A DNA stretch of 64,000 nt, taken from NCBI RefSeq assembly GCF_030867145.1, contig NC_134433.1, positions 8,631,216 to 8,695,215 on the forward strand. Reading direction: 5' to 3'. A program made the translations under genes and the position numbers. The notes under the pieces are model-generated. The model worked only from the letters and a program-made list of their open reading frames with translations. It made no database searches and was not told the origin of the DNA. The stretch's first letter is position 1, and each line of letters opens with the position of its first letter. Below, in pieces: positions 33,701-48,700 of this stretch. Source of the stretch: Opisthocomus hoazin (lineage: Eukaryota > Chordata > Aves > Opisthocomiformes > Opisthocomidae).

Positions 33701-36700
33701 TGTTATGCATAAAGCTTAAGCTACTGCTGTTTGAGGGTTTAAGGTAGTTCTGCGTCGTGTCTTAGTGACTTCAGACTAATTTGGAGCCAGTGAGTAGACT
33801 TTGGTAAAATGACAGTATTTGAGATGTTACCTTCTGGTACTGGTTCTCTGTTCCCACCATTGCACTCTCGTTGCCTGACTGGAAGATGCAGTATTTCTTT
33901 AAGATGATATGAGATTCAGCAGGCAAATTCTTACTGCTAGCATTTGTATTTGTACAACACCTAAAAATTTCACTGTATGAACAGTGGTGGTGTTGCACTA
34001 ATATTCGGTGCGGTTTTCAAAGTGTCTTTCAGTGATCACTCTTGGCTCCTGTTAGATGTTAGCTCTCCTTCCAGTAACAGTAGGGCTTGCTTTGTGCACC
34101 TTCCTTTCGAGTCGGTTGGGAAGGAACTGTTGCTTGAGAGACATGCCCTTCTAGTTCGGAGAATGCTGAAACTGCTTTTGTCTTCAGATAGAATACAGCA
34201 GAATTTCAAACTCTCTTTGAGGGGTGATATGGTTTTGGTAGCACAACTCTGAAATCATAGTGTATTTCAATAGAATAAGGAAAGTATTGCAAAGGAGATC
34301 ATATCTGTAACCTTTAAAGGATGAAGCTAAGTAAATGACTGTTGAAGAAAGTACAGTGTCAAGCCTACTTAAGTAGTATTAACTGAAGAGTGAAATAGGG
34401 TAAATTACCTTCTGTAATTACAGACTTATTTACAGTAGTTCTGAACTTAAAAGACTTATGAGGGAGCATTTGCTGCAGCAGTCCATAGAGGAAAGACGTA
34501 ATGAGGCATTCCGGCTGCAGCTGAGCTGGAGTAGGATGCTCTGCCCTGGGGACCTGTGGTGGAGCAAGGCCAAGGTCAGCTATGCTGTTGAACTTTTCTA
34601 CAGAAGCAAGAAGAAAACACTGGGCAAAAGAGCTCAGTTTCTCCTTGTTTGTAGTAGTGACTTCCATTTAGTAAATATTTGAGAAAAATTGTTGAACAAT
34701 GAATTCCTGGCTGATAAGGAGGAATCTTGTAGGAACGTTCCCACTTAAAATCATTGGTTAGCTTCCAGATTTCTCCTCCCTGCCCCCTCTCGCTTTACGA
34801 CTGGTTTTGGATTTATACTTTATTTGGAACATCAGCTTAATGATGGGGGGGTGGTAATCAGTTAAGCACAGTGATAGCTACATGCAATTTATAAATAATA
34901 AGTAAATGTTCATAAGTTGGACTGTTTTTAAGCACCTGTGCAGATGTTTCCTTCCAGCAGTGAAGTAGAGGTTTTTCATGCAGGTGGCCTGGGTTGAGTT
35001 TGGTGAGCTAACTTACCACAACGTGTTGTGGAGTGACCATTAAAGTGTGCTGGAAATGTGGATTCTGCAATGGGATGGAAATCCTTGTTCAGAGATCAGA
35101 TTCCCAGGTGCTGTTGCTTTGCTACTCCTGAATTGAGTTTTTCCATCATGGACCCAGCTCTGTGTAGTGGTGCCTTGTCAGTGCCGTGCCTCCAATGCAG
35201 GAATGTGTGTGTGCCAGTACTAAGTAGAGTTTTACATATTTTTGAGTGGCATTTAAAACAGTTTCTGGGGAGAATGTGTTTTCCACTCTGGCCATTTCTT
35301 GCGGAGTTTCTTAGCTGACTGAGGAGTTCTAAACAAGTCAGTTAAGTACTTTGAGGTCAATATGGTATGTCAGCAACTGTTGTAATGCTTGTGGTTGATC
35401 CCTCAGCTGTAAAGTCAAATAACATCTTAACTAAACTGAAAAAATGGGTAAGGACCAAAGAGTTCGTCCTTTACCCCACCATAATTCCCCCAGCCACTGA
35501 CTCCCGTGGTTTTAGAGAGCTGACTGGAGAGTTCAGGAACTTTCTTTGTAAGTGGCTTATATCGCTGTCTTCTGATGATTTTCGATGTGTTTGTGGCTAA
35601 TAATGATATGAAATAAAAGGGCTAATATTGGGGGTGAGATGCTCAAGTAGTGTGGATGAGTAGAGACTTACTGGAGTGTTCCATGATTAAACTAGATGTG
35701 TGATGTGCTTGTAGCGTTAGGTTAGCCTTGGATGCAGAATAAAGGTGTGCATGTTTCAACCTTGTGTTAACACTGTGTGCCTCTGCAGAGGAGGTGGCCA
35801 AGCTGGAAAAGCACCTGATGCTTCTCCGCCAGGAGTATGTAAAGCTGCAGAAGAAACTAGCTGATACAGAACGGAGATGCAACCTTCTGGCTGCCCAGGT
35901 TAACCAAGACAATGCCAGTGACACCTTCATCAGTCGACTTCTTGCCATTGTAGCTGAACTGTATCAGCAGGAGCAGTACAGGTAAGAAATCCCTCTTTGG
36001 GGAAAAGGGGCATTACAGGATTTTTTTTTTTTTACTTTATTGACTATAGTAGGTGCTAGTCTTAGACAAGCAAAGTTTTTTCTCCACTGCCTGGTAAGAA
36101 CAGGGTCCTCATTTGCAGTTGGAAGAGCATGCTAAGATCAGGTAGCATACTGAATCCAGTTCTTGAATCAAGAGCTCTAAGTAGAAATTCGTCTTGGAGA
36201 CTGACGTTTAATTGTCAGTTTTCTTTAAACTTGTCTTTCCACTGTTAACAGTAAAGCTCCCTTTGAACAGAAGTAGCTTTAAACTGATCTACACCTAGTT
36301 GATGGATTAATCACATAATGTGTCTTCTATGAACTGGAAAGCCCTGCTTGCTTGGAAGGATATGTCCTGGAAACTAGTTCTATACTTCTGTTGCATGTAA
36401 AGAAGACTGATTAAATTGGCTTGTCTGGTTGTATGATCTGACAGGTCTTAGTGATATATGTGACTTAGTGGTATAAATGGTATTGTATCTTTGAATCTCA
36501 ACCAAAATTAGGTGTCATGGTTTCTTTTCTATAGGCACATTAAGGATCACCTTCAATACTCCAGAGCCATTAACTGATTTAGTTCCGAGACCACAATGAC
36601 ACTTACCAATTTCTTTGCTATTGCTGAAAGCAATGCCAATATAGTATAGGAGTTCAGTCACGTAAGGGAAAAATATGTAATTTTGATTAAAATTTCCTTC

Positions 36701-39700
36701 CCCTAACATCTCTTTATGAGCCTTCCTTTGAAAAGGCTCTGTGCCTGGCAAGAACTTATAGCATGCTGGGCAAAAGATTTGTTAGGTAGCATATATCAGA
36801 AGAGCTGAATCACTTCATTTCTGTTCAGCTTTTGAGGTTTAAAGGCATAGGATAGTGGTCTAGGAGAAAGGAAGCAAATGCTAATGCAAGTTTTGTTAAG
36901 TAACATTTCTGTATTTTGTACTTTAGTTCATAGCAGTGCGCTGATTTAGAAAATGGTCTGGAAAATACACCTACACAGTCAGAACGTTTACAAGCTATGA
37001 GATTTTAAAATAGACAGGGCAGGTACTTCTATCTACAAAGGATAAGCTGGTGTTAAAGGGGTCAGAATGAAATCAAAGCGTTCTTGACAGGTGGTCTCCT
37101 GGGAACTGGGGATTCTTGGAGTCTGCCTTGTACTCAGACTACTGTCAAACATAGTTTGTTCTCTTGCTGGTCTTGCCTGAAACCATTGGTGCTTAGCTGA
37201 CAATGTTAGTATGGACACTGCAGCATAAATATTTAACCTCAAGATTTTTGGATTTTCCCATATTCTATGATGCTTCCCTTGCAGTTTATTCTAAAACGGT
37301 TAGAAGAACCACAAACACTTTAAATACTAATGACTTTTTGCATTTCTTCCTAGAAAAGTAATAATTGTGCCATTTGGTAGCATGTTCTACTTAACCAATT
37401 AAATGTGTTTTGATGTCTTGAACAACTTGAACCTAAATGTGGATACCAGGGCATAGATGCTATGGAGATGCTGAATCTGTACGTATCTAAGCACAGGGGA
37501 AGCCTGAATTATACGTGTGTATGCTTTTTTATCTTATTAGTGATCTGAAGATAAAGGTTGGGGACAAGCAGTTCAGTGCTCACAAATTTGTCTTGGCGGC
37601 ACGCAGTGACACCTGGAGTCTTGCTAACCTTGCCTCAACAGACGAGCTGGATCTGTCAGGTCAGTCATCGCTTAGTAATATACAGTGCTTTGGTTGTCTT
37701 TAGGATGCCTGATAAAAGGGCCCGTTGGGAAAAGGTTCTTTATGTACCTTTCAGACTACTACTGTCCACAAAAAGTGGTGCTTAATCCATTAATTATGGA
37801 GCTCTGTCTCTGAAACATGGTAGTAAGCTTGTGAACTTGATGCTAGTTAAATCAATAACATACCTTCTTTCTCTTTAATGAACAGGGGTTGAGAATGGTG
37901 GCCTGTTTGTCTTTTCTAGAGTCAACTAAACATAATGAAAAACAAATCTATGTGGAGGAGCTTGACTTCTTCCTTTCTAAGGACAGGGCTTTTTGAGGTA
38001 GTGTGCATAATTTCTCTGAAGTGTGTCATGGAAATACCTTGCTTCTTGTTAACATAGTGTGTGTGGGAAATGAATACGAATACAGATGTGTTATTAAAAA
38101 GTTATTTGCTTTAGCACTGATATTTTTGCAAAATAGGTGAGGAAGAAGTTTTCCAAGTCTTCTACAACATTGTGTTTTCTTCTGCTGTAGCTGTTTCTTG
38201 CATGTACTTACACTGGGCAGTGTTTCTGCAGATTGAACCTCTTGATGGGCTTTTCTGTACTTAACAGTATAGAAGAGTCTTACAATTAATTTGTGAGCAA
38301 TAAAAACAGGCATGAAGTTAAGCAGGTTTGCGGGCTGGCATGGTGAATATTAAGCATTGGCTTCACTTTCTGTACTTAATCTTATCAGTGCAGACGAACT
38401 GGAAAGAAGCAAGTCACAGCAAGCTAGTTTTATGAGACAGCATAGGCTTTCTTGCAAAAGGATTTATGGATCTTTCTGCAGCCCCAGGAAGACAGATGCC
38501 AAGGATTTTTTAAATTGAATGCTGTGTGAATAGAAGATTATTACCAAGAAGCTCTTATGTTAATTGTAGCTTTGTTGCAAGTGGCAGTCCATGGCATTGA
38601 TAGCTCCCTATTTGAGCTAGTCTGAGAATCTCAAATGTAACTGCAGTCTTGCATGTTTAACGATGCAAACACTGTCTATTAGAGAATGATACTTAAAATA
38701 AATGCTAGTAGATGATACTTTCCACTGTGTAAAATGGATATTTTTTCTATAAAATTTGATAAATGGCACAAGGATTAGATTATGAAATAGTTGTAGCAAG
38801 CAACGAGCTGTTCCCTAAAAACTCAGTTTTCGTAAGAAGTCGTCTTAAGAACTTGCAAGCTAGGATTGCCTGAATCCTAACTTCAGAATACAGTCAGTGT
38901 TTAAAACTTGGTGGGTTTGGAGTTCATGTAATCTGCAGAATTTTCCACTCTTAAAGTTTAAAATTTTCCATCTCTTAAAGAGTGGAAAGAGATGAACGCA
39001 GGTTCTTTTGTTGGAAGGGAGAAAATGAACTTTTATCTCTGCCAAGGCAAAGAGATAAATTACAGCTTGAGCACATTTTCTGATTACTTCGAGTTTGGCA
39101 AAAGATACTTGCCTTACTGAAACCTCCTGTTTCTTAGGAGGCAGTCTACCTGCTATGCCAAGTACTATCTGGTACTCTGCAAATAATCTGGGACAAGGCT
39201 CCAGGTAAAGGAGATGTTTTAGGATGGGTGTTTCAGTGTCTTATACCTGTATGTTTTCATTTTAAAACCAAACAAAACGGCTTAAGGTATTAATGTTATT
39301 TTTGTAAATGAATGGTATTTTTTGTTGTAATTGATCTGATCTTATGCTGTAGAGTAATTCTCATCTACATCCTTGTGTTAGGATTGTCATTATACATCTG
39401 ACCAGGTGCCTGGCCATTGGGGTTGTGGATCTTGTGGCGTAGGTTTCTATTGTTCTTGCTGTGTAAAAACATCAGGCTTGGTATCAGTGTTGCAAACACC
39501 TGAAATGTAACTAGCTGCTTAAACTGACTTTTGTACCTTTCCTAGAAATGGTTCCCAGCAGTTTAAGTGCTTTGTAGTCATTACCAAGATATAAGTACCT
39601 CTACTGGAATGCAGCAGTTCGTAACATGTGGCTATAATATAAGAGAGGGTTCTTAAATCAAATGGGGATTTGTGCTTGTCAGGTGCAGGTGTGGATTTAG

Positions 39701-42700
39701 CTGTATGTGAATGACCAAAGACTTTCAAGGGGCATCACTGGCCCCTAAATATGCAGTGTTTGTGGAGCAGGTAGGAGATGTTACAGGGCTCCTTGCATTC
39801 TGCACAGTGTTCCAATGGGGAAAAAAAAAGGTTTTCCTGCTTGGTGTCAGCATTGTTACTAGTTTCAACTTCTGACCAGTTTTGCCTCTGTTTTGACATT
39901 TTGATTGAACTAAAGCAGCACAGTTTCAATGAGGCTATGTTTTTTTCATTATAGCTGTGACTTTAACAGTCAGAGGAATAGCAACTACTTGAATAGGCAA
40001 TTGTTCTTTGGGTATTTTATTAATCCCTGTTGCTCCCTGTACTAGATGCTGACCCGGAGGTAACCATGGCAATGCTGCGGTGGATCTACACAGATGAACT
40101 TGAACTGAGAGAAGATGATATCTTCTTGACAGAGCTCATGAAACTAGCTAATAAATTTCAGCTCCAGCTGCTTAGGGAAAGGTGAGTCTTGGTAAATACT
40201 GTGAATCTTCTTGAACTCTTCAACCTTGTTCGACTAGACATGAGGTGACAGCTGCCGGCAATTGGGTAAAATTTTGCTTTTTCAGAGTTTTTAGGTTTTA
40301 ATAATACAGCGTGACATTCAGTTGATCACAGGAAATGAAGCCTCGCACTACAGTTAAACTGTAGCAGTTTTTCTCATAGCTTTTATGTTTACTTTACAGT
40401 TCCTCTCCCAGTCAAACTAATAGCCCTAATTTGGCATTAAGAGGAAGCAGAGATCAGTATATTAGTAACAAGCTCTGGCGAATTGGAAGAAAGGAGTTGT
40501 TAAAGAGAAAAGTAGGAAGACTCAATGGCAGGTAGCTTGCAGTAGTAAAATACCACAGGTGAAAAATTTTTAACTTAAATAGCTGTTGTTCTGTGCATGT
40601 GGGTGGCAATTTCCCTTCATAAAGCAGGTTAAAGTAATAGTACAATGCTTTGCCCTTTTGAGGAGATTGATTACACCATTCTAGTAGGGGTTAGGTTGTT
40701 ATCTTGAATGTATAGAGTGCTCTAAATAACCATTCAGAGTTAGTGAGAAGCTTGAATGTACGAATTGAAACCTCTTCAAGTTTTATACAACTTCAAAGCC
40801 TTGAATGTAGTTAAAGATAAAGTACCCTTTGTTATAATCTTTTACCCAGGGGGTGTCTGGGGCTGTAGCAGTACATGGCACTCATAATCTATGATGTAAG
40901 TGTGACTCAACATGAAGCAAACTAAATTGCTGTCAACTCTTCTGTCAAAGAGGTTGACATTTCTAAGGCCAGTGCTAAAACTGCCTTCGAACTTTGTACC
41001 AACCCAAACTGTCTTCGTGTTGTAATACCAAAACGGTCTCAGCTGTGGTCTGTTTGTGGTAGTCCAGTGACAAGTCCACATATGGTATGCTACTAGTAAT
41101 TATTAGATGTCTTGGTAGGTGTCTGCACCTGGAGACAAGTATTTCCATTTTTATTTCTTAATGTCTGTTTGGAGATCACTGGCATGTTTAAATTCATCTT
41201 TATTTTGAGGTAGTTAGATTTTCTTCCCATTAACTTAAACAGCTTCACACCTGGTAAGATTTGGTGGATCTGCTGTTAAAGTTTATCCCTTCTCTTTATG
41301 AAATAAATAGCTGTATGTGGCATGCTGCTTTCTAGCTCTGTCACAAAACCTGCTTGTGACTGCTGTAGTTCTTGTAGAGATAGGCATCCTCCTACTTCAT
41401 AATGGTGAATGAACTGCAGCTTGTTCCAGTGAGAGAAAGAACTAGGATGTCCATCTTCACACACTGCAGGTACCTGCAAGTGGTGTTATCATGAGACCTT
41501 GGCTTAGATGGACTGTAATAGGAGTCTGCTCTTATGAAAACTGCCTTACAGGGCTTCTGATTAAAGTATGTTTATGCTGCTTAGCCTTATAGTAAAGCAA
41601 GGCCAAGCTATTTTCTACTGGAATCTAGGAAAAGGAGTATATGGGACCCTGTTACAGCATGGGAGAGTGATTACAGTAAAGCTATGTTCTGATTCCTGAA
41701 CAATGGTTTTCCTGTTTTGACAGATGTGAAAAAGGAGTTATGTCACTAGTTAATGTCAGGAACTGCATTCGTTTCTATCAGACTGCTGAGGAGCTGAATG
41801 CTAGCACTCTTCTGAACTATTGTGCTGAGATAATTGCTAGTCACTGGGTAAGTACTGTTGGAAGCAAGAGGAAGAATGTTTGCAGAGCATAGGAACTCAA
41901 TTAGTAGAATTTTGCTTAACTTACTATACTGTCTAACCTCAGGAGTATCTCCTGGTATGCTAGCATTCAAGCATTCCAGTTGGGATGGGGACTGAGTGGA
42001 TTCCTGATAACTTTCAGTGACTGATGTGACCTATTATGCTGACCCTTATATGTTCGCAAGGAGCAACAGTGTTGATAAAAACCTGCTAAATCTGCCTGCC
42101 CTGTCCCCTGGTATGAGTGAAGGGGCTGCTTCTGAGTCAGGAGTGACTTTTCCCTTCCCATCTGTCTCAGTTATCTTTATAATATGTGCTTTTGACACTG
42201 TGTTTTTTGGTATTCTCTGCAGTACCAATTCATAATTATGTTTTTGAAACAAAGCACATGAAATGGCTCCTTGTCTAAGGTTGTTTTGTTGTCTGTAGAG
42301 GTTATGTCTGTCTGTCTTGGTGTGAATGTCTTGACTGGGGGGATGTAGCTTATAGCCTGAAGAGCTGTTCGGTTCAGTGGAAATACTTCATTCTAAAAAG
42401 CATATTTTCCTAAGTGTGAGCCAAAACAAAGGGACTCTATTTAAAGAGGATTGTTTATCGAATCTGGATTCTGAACTGATTAGAAGTTCATCCATAGCTG
42501 GTCTCTGTATAGGTCACAAATCCCAGGCCTGCTTTTACTTTGAAAAGTAATCCATGGAAGCCAGGGAAGAGTTTATCTGTAATGGAAGGAACGGCAAGGA
42601 GTCTTGCAACTGACTTGAAAGTTTTGCTTGCTCTGTGTTATTTTGAGGAGAGTTAGAATAACTGAGTAATGGATTAGATTTTAAAAGAAGACTTGTCAAC

Positions 42701-45700
42701 AGCAGACTAGTGCATGAGGATTTAAGTCATTCTGAATCTAAAATGCATCATCCAGGTGTGGATGTTTCTTTGTTTGGCTAATGCCAAAGCAGAAGGGAGT
42801 TCTTTGATCTGTGAATATATAAGAAGATTCTTGTATCTGAACCTGCAGGTCAGCAATTTTAACTCTTTCCTGCTTCTGGCTCCTAACTTTTGACACTGTA
42901 TGCTGCCTGGAAATGAGGTTGTTTCTGTTTAGTCAAATGAACGCTGACTCAAACCTAAGGCCTTTCTACTTCTAAGTTTCTGTTTACCTTTATTCAGAGT
43001 TTTTCAAAGTTCTGTGGAGTTGTCAGTTTTCAATAGTTCTAGGCCTTTTTGTGATTTAAGTCCAGGTAGAGAATTCATGTAGAGACTAATTGTTAATCTA
43101 CTGTAATGTCTGGTAAAATGCTAGTTTTCCATGTCTGCAGACAAAAGGAAAGAAAAATTTCATTAACTGATCTTGAAACTAGAACATTAGACGTAAAACT
43201 TCCTGAGTGTTTCTTCCTAGTCTTAAAAGGCTACCTTGGATTGTTCCTGCTTGTTATGTTATTAAAATGGAGCTTTAACTGAACTTGTTTTGTGAACTTC
43301 ATAATTACGTTGTACAGTGCCTTGTTTATAGAGAAAACAGGAGTGTTGCTTACCCTTTTCTTTCTTATTGTTTCTAGGATGACTTGCGTAAAGAAGACTT
43401 CAGTAGCATGAGTGCTCAGTTACTGTATAAAATGTTCAAGTCAAAGACAGAATATCCTTTGCATAAGGCTATTAAAGTTGAGAGAGAAGATGTAGTCTTT
43501 TTGTATCTTATTGAAATGGATTCACAGGTACAGTGAGACTGACTTGGATCTGTCTTCTAGAATTCAGTGTTTCAAGTAACTAGTTTCTAACCACCAGTCT
43601 GAACCTTGTTGGGTTTGTCCCTAATTCTTACTAGTATGCTTATCGTTTCCCTAGCTACTTCTGTATATGTAATGAAAGTCTAGCAGTAAAGGCTCTGTAA
43701 AGACAGAATTAAGTGTTATGATTCACTTCTGAAAACATCTTGCATGCAACAGATTGTATCTGATGAAATCCAGTACTTGATACTGCTATGCACGTTTAAA
43801 GCTAATGATGTAATAGTCAACTTTGCTGCTTCATGGCAGTTCAGCAAGCATCACTTCTTTGAACAAATGCTTTTCCTCTTCTGTTGAATGATTGGAGTAA
43901 CAAGTATTTGTTCTATTTGAATGAACACTCTCAACAACGAGCAAACAAGTAGTTCCCCAACAAGGGGGAAGGAAGAATGACTTGGGTATTAATTATCAAG
44001 AATTACTCAATTAGTCCTTTAAAATGCTTCAAATCCTAATTGGAAGCTGGGACTATAGCACTTTTAGGTGCTAATCCAGTTGAGATTTGAGGTATCTTAA
44101 AGGAATAATTGAATAATTCTTCCTGGTACTATGCTGAATATGCCTATGTAGGCAGCATTTTTTCAGAGTATACTAGTCTTGCTTCCTGTGAGTTACACAA
44201 GGCTTGTGAACAGAACTTCGGTTTTCTCATTGAACAGTCCTCTGGTTGTAGACTTGCCTGTGGTGATGCTAGTCTTCTGGTTGTTTTCCTGTGTAAGATG
44301 CACTTATCTAAATGCGATGCTAGCATTTTGCATTAGAGCTGAAGGTTCTAGCATTGTGGTAGTTGGAACAGGCTGTTAAAATATTATGTTGGGCTGGTGC
44401 ACATACCTCTAACTAATGTCAGTTGACTGAATTTGTGTTGTAGCTTCCTGGGAAGCTCAATGAATTGGATCATAATGGAGATCTTGCTTTGGATTTAGCC
44501 CTTGCCCAAAGATTGGAGAGTATTGCAACTACACTGGTCAACTACAAGGCTGACGTAGACAGGGCAGACAAGAGAGGCTGGAGTCTATTACATAAAGCTA
44601 TCCAGAGAGGTAAGTAGATAGGATATGAAGCCTTGTTAACCTGCAGTTGTTCCCAGTGTGGAATATATATTCCAGAGTCTATTCCTGTGTCACTTTGTAG
44701 TTGACACTTCAGTTAGAAAATTGTAGTCAAGGATGAAATTTGCCCTATTTGTTTCTTTAAACTCAAAACCAAACAAACCCTGATTTGGGATCTAAAGGTG
44801 TCTAGTAAACTAAACTTATACTACATGACAGCCAGCAGCAATCTAGTAGAGTATTGTCTGCTAAAGGAAGAAATGTAGGGAGAAACTGAGAGTATTCTAA
44901 TTTGACAACAGTGTCTTTCTGACAAATAGTTGAATTGAGCATGGCAGCCTAATCACAAATAAAGATGAAGTCTTTTTCTAGACCTGGGTTGAATGCAGCA
45001 TATGCTTCTTTGTGATTATGATATACAGCGAGGGTCCTTGTTGCTGGACAGCAGTTCTAGGGGAGGAAAAACTGGCTGGAAGAAGATGAGTAGTAGTTGG
45101 AGGTGTTTCTGTGCCAGTCTGAATATCTTCAAAGCTCCAGTGAACAGTAGAATAGTAATCAGAGTGGGGTCTGAGTACAACTACATGGTTATCTTGAGCA
45201 GTTCTCCACCTTAGAGTGGAAAATGCATCTTACGAGACCTGGAGCACAATAGGACCTGATTGCTGTGGCCACAGTATTCTGAAGGCTTTGGAGCAGCAGC
45301 ACCTTGGCCTGTGGCCAAAGTCTGGTAGAAATCTGTAGCGAGTGCCTTGTGCTGCTAGTTGCCTGCAATGATATCTTTGGCAGCTCTGTTCCAGAAAGCA
45401 AAGCATGACAGGAACCTTACCTGTGACTGAACCTCATGGGTATTGTAATGCTACAAATGAAAAGCATAAGTTTATTTTTAACAGCAGGCTCTCTTGGACT
45501 CTTGGATGTAGTTTGTTTTGTGAGCTCAAAATACAGCTCCTGACTTCTTCCTTTAATCCCCTGCATGTCTAAACAGGGTAGTGCTGTTTTCTGGTCCTGT
45601 GAATGAAGCTTCAGCAGCAGGAGTAGGAGATCTTCTAGGCGTAGGTCAGTGTGGTAATGGCTGCAGCCATATGAAGCACTGTACAGATTGCAGCAGGCTG

Positions 45701-48700
45701 CTCTGCGTAGTTAATACTAACATTTGTCCTCTAGTTCTAATTTCTGCTTTGAGTCTAAACTAGAGCTCTGAATATGAATGCTTGCTTTTCAGTAAGCAAA
45801 GCTTCAGTGAATTAATCACTGTTAACAATCATGTGTGCTGGAAATGGAGCTAAAGCAAATTGTCTGAACTTGCCACATGATTCTTATTTCTTATGATTGC
45901 TGGAGAGTAGGGGAATGTCTGATACAGAAATCAGAAAAGGAGATTCTGGTTTTTGCTGGCAGAGAATACAACAATCTATATTGCTTAAACAGGTACGCAG
46001 TCTTTTTTGTTCTTCAGTCACGCATTCAGGGTGAGCAACTTGCAAATATGACTATTCAAAGTAGTCTTTGGAGTAAGGGGAATTAGTGTTGTCCTGAAGT
46101 CATTCTCTGCATCTCGGTGGTTCAAGTCCAAGGTTTCACTAAGTGAAGTGGGCCTAAGTTCTGACTTCTGAGACACTCTCGAGGGAATTCTCGGGAATGC
46201 CCATGCATGGTGCATCCTAACTGTTGAAGCCCTTACCCCATACATAATGGGGCCTAAACTTTCAAGAGCAAAGGCTGTCTTATTGCCTGTTCATGTAGCA
46301 ATACTGAAGAGATGGTGACTAACTTCAACTACGTGCTTTTGACTGGTGCCCTGGAATAGTACCTTTTGTTCAAAAACTGCTATGTTTAGTCTCACAGTTT
46401 GTCCATTTGTGCATTAAAGCAGCAAAGGGCTTATCTTGATAGAGGAACTAGTGATCTCAGTATCACCATAACATGTAAACTAGAATGTGAACTTAAGTCA
46501 CGTGTAACCTCAGGGCAAAACACTTTTTCCAGGGGGTTGTTATGGAATACTTTAATCCTGACTTCCCAGTGAAGCGTTCTTGAAGTTACCTATTGCTAGT
46601 GCATTCTTAAGAGCAGACATTTGTATTGGAATGATTGTGTGGTGTGGAGGGAAAACATATGTATCTGTTTTCTGGATTTATATAAATTATACAGGGTATG
46701 TAAAGTAGATATCCATAAATAACCTTGTTTTGTTTCACAAAGGAGATAAATTTGCTGCGAACTTTCTCATTAAAAATGGTGCCCGTGTGAATGCTGCTAC
46801 ACTGGGAGACCAGGAGACTCCTCTGCACCTTGTGGCGTCATACAGCCCCAAGAAGCATTTGCCAGATGTGATGGCAGAGATGGCACAGATAGCAGAGTCT
46901 CTCTTACAGGCAGGAGCCAATCCAAATATGCAAGACAGCAAAGGAAGGTGAGTACTGTGTGAAGTGAAGTCTGCTACCAGTCTAACAGATAACACTGTAG
47001 TGATTGGATGCAGCCTGCTAAGAACCTGCTCAGGTCTGCCAGCAAAGCACAGGTGATGCTGGAAGCAGGCAAGGTGAATTCATTAATCCAGTTTGAGATC
47101 TGTGGGTGGCACGCAAAGCAGAAAGCTGTGCAGGCTGAATCGGACACTGTCATGACCAATTGAACATAGCCCAGCTGTAGAAAGCTGGGGTGAGTTGATT
47201 GTGTTAGAGCACATGGCACATGAATAATTTGCCTTTATTGAATCACTGAACAGTAAAGCAAGCTAACTAAGATAACAAATAGTATTCCTGAAAGGTACTT
47301 CTCTGAAGCTCTCGGTGAAACTGGAATTATCTCAAAGAGGCAGTATCTGCAGGCCTCTAAACTGTTTTACAGGTTAGGCTGGGCTGGCAAACAGGTACAT
47401 AAAATGATATAGAAGACTTGGAGTATATCAGCTACTCAATTCTGATAGGTCAAGCTCTTGTGCCTTTTTCTTGAAGGTTAGCTCTTACATTAGTGTAAGG
47501 AGTTGCTTACTACTAAATTAATTGCAATTGTGTCCACTAAAAGGGTAGATTGCTCTTTCTTTCAAGATGCACCTCTGCCCTTCTGCTGAAAGCAGAGACA
47601 AACGTTAACTCTGTAGATCTATAGAGGAGTGTTGGTGGCCATGGACAGAATCTTAACCATCTCACTTGTAACTGTACTTTGCTCCAATTACAGGACCCCA
47701 TTACATGTGTCAATTGTGGTCAGGAATGAACCTGTATTCAGTCAGCTTCTTCAGTGCAAACAGTAAGTCTTACTCAAATGTAAAATACACTGAGGTTACC
47801 TTGTACAGTGAAGAACGAAAACTGGTTTAACAACTCTACTCTGCCTTTTTGCCTTATAATAAGGCTAGCAAAAGGCTTGGGATGCAAAAGTGTAAAGGCT
47901 TTGCGTAACTTAGGATGCCAGAACAATGCTAGAAGCCTAATAAGTTTTTGCCCTACTGTAAAAGAAGCAGCAGACTGCATCGCCATGTTTTTCGAAGAGG
48001 GCTAGGTGAAATAATAGGGCAATTACTTCATTTGTAGTGGAGCTAAAAGGAGTAATAAGACTCTTTAAAATGTCTGAATATGTTATTGAGTTCAGTTTGG
48101 GTTCTGCTTAAAGTTAATACAGGTGACTTCTTAGGGTGATGAAGCAGAATACTTCATTTGGCTTGTTTTTTTTGTATATAACAACTGCAAATTCAACTAC
48201 AACTTATTCAAATACAAGAGGATTTGCCTCTACATTACTTTTAGTGGGAGCCCAAATCTACCAGGGCCATGCTTCTCTTAGGATCAGTGAGCTTAAATCT
48301 AGTAGTCACTGAAAGGTGTCTTGCTTGTTTCAGAGTATTCGTGAATTCTCTGAAGTAACTGGAGCTACAGTAGGCTTCTTGGCAAGCAAAAGTTGTCAGT
48401 AAGGTATTGGATGAGCTAATACAGCTGTTCAGACACTTGAAACTTAGGCTGCATCAGGGACCGCTCTTTAAGATATAAATTGGGAAACATTAACTCTTAT
48501 TTTTAGACTAGACTTGGAGCTGAAGGATCATGAAGGAAGCACAGCGCTGTGGCTTGCAGTTCAGTATATCACTGTATCATCTGATCAGTCTGTAAACCCT
48601 TTTGAGGATGCCCCTGTCGTAAATGGAACCTCATTTGATGAGAACAGTTTTGCAGCAAGGTTGATCCAACGAGGCAGCAATACAGATGCTCCAGACACAG

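Larger units (their letters stand above)
35982..48506 (+). other. ANKFY1: ANKFY1 introns 2-9
   Basis: The eight GT-AG introns between exons 2 and 10 hold AT-rich sequence without supported genes. An imperfectly spaced inverted repeat lies at 38942-38988 in intron 3. Exonic parts within this span are given in their own entries. Confidence 0.85.

Noticed and set aside
33977-34252. 91-codon + ORF in ANKFY1 intron 1
   Set aside because: No domain, no splice context and no conservation argument. It lies between well-supported exons.
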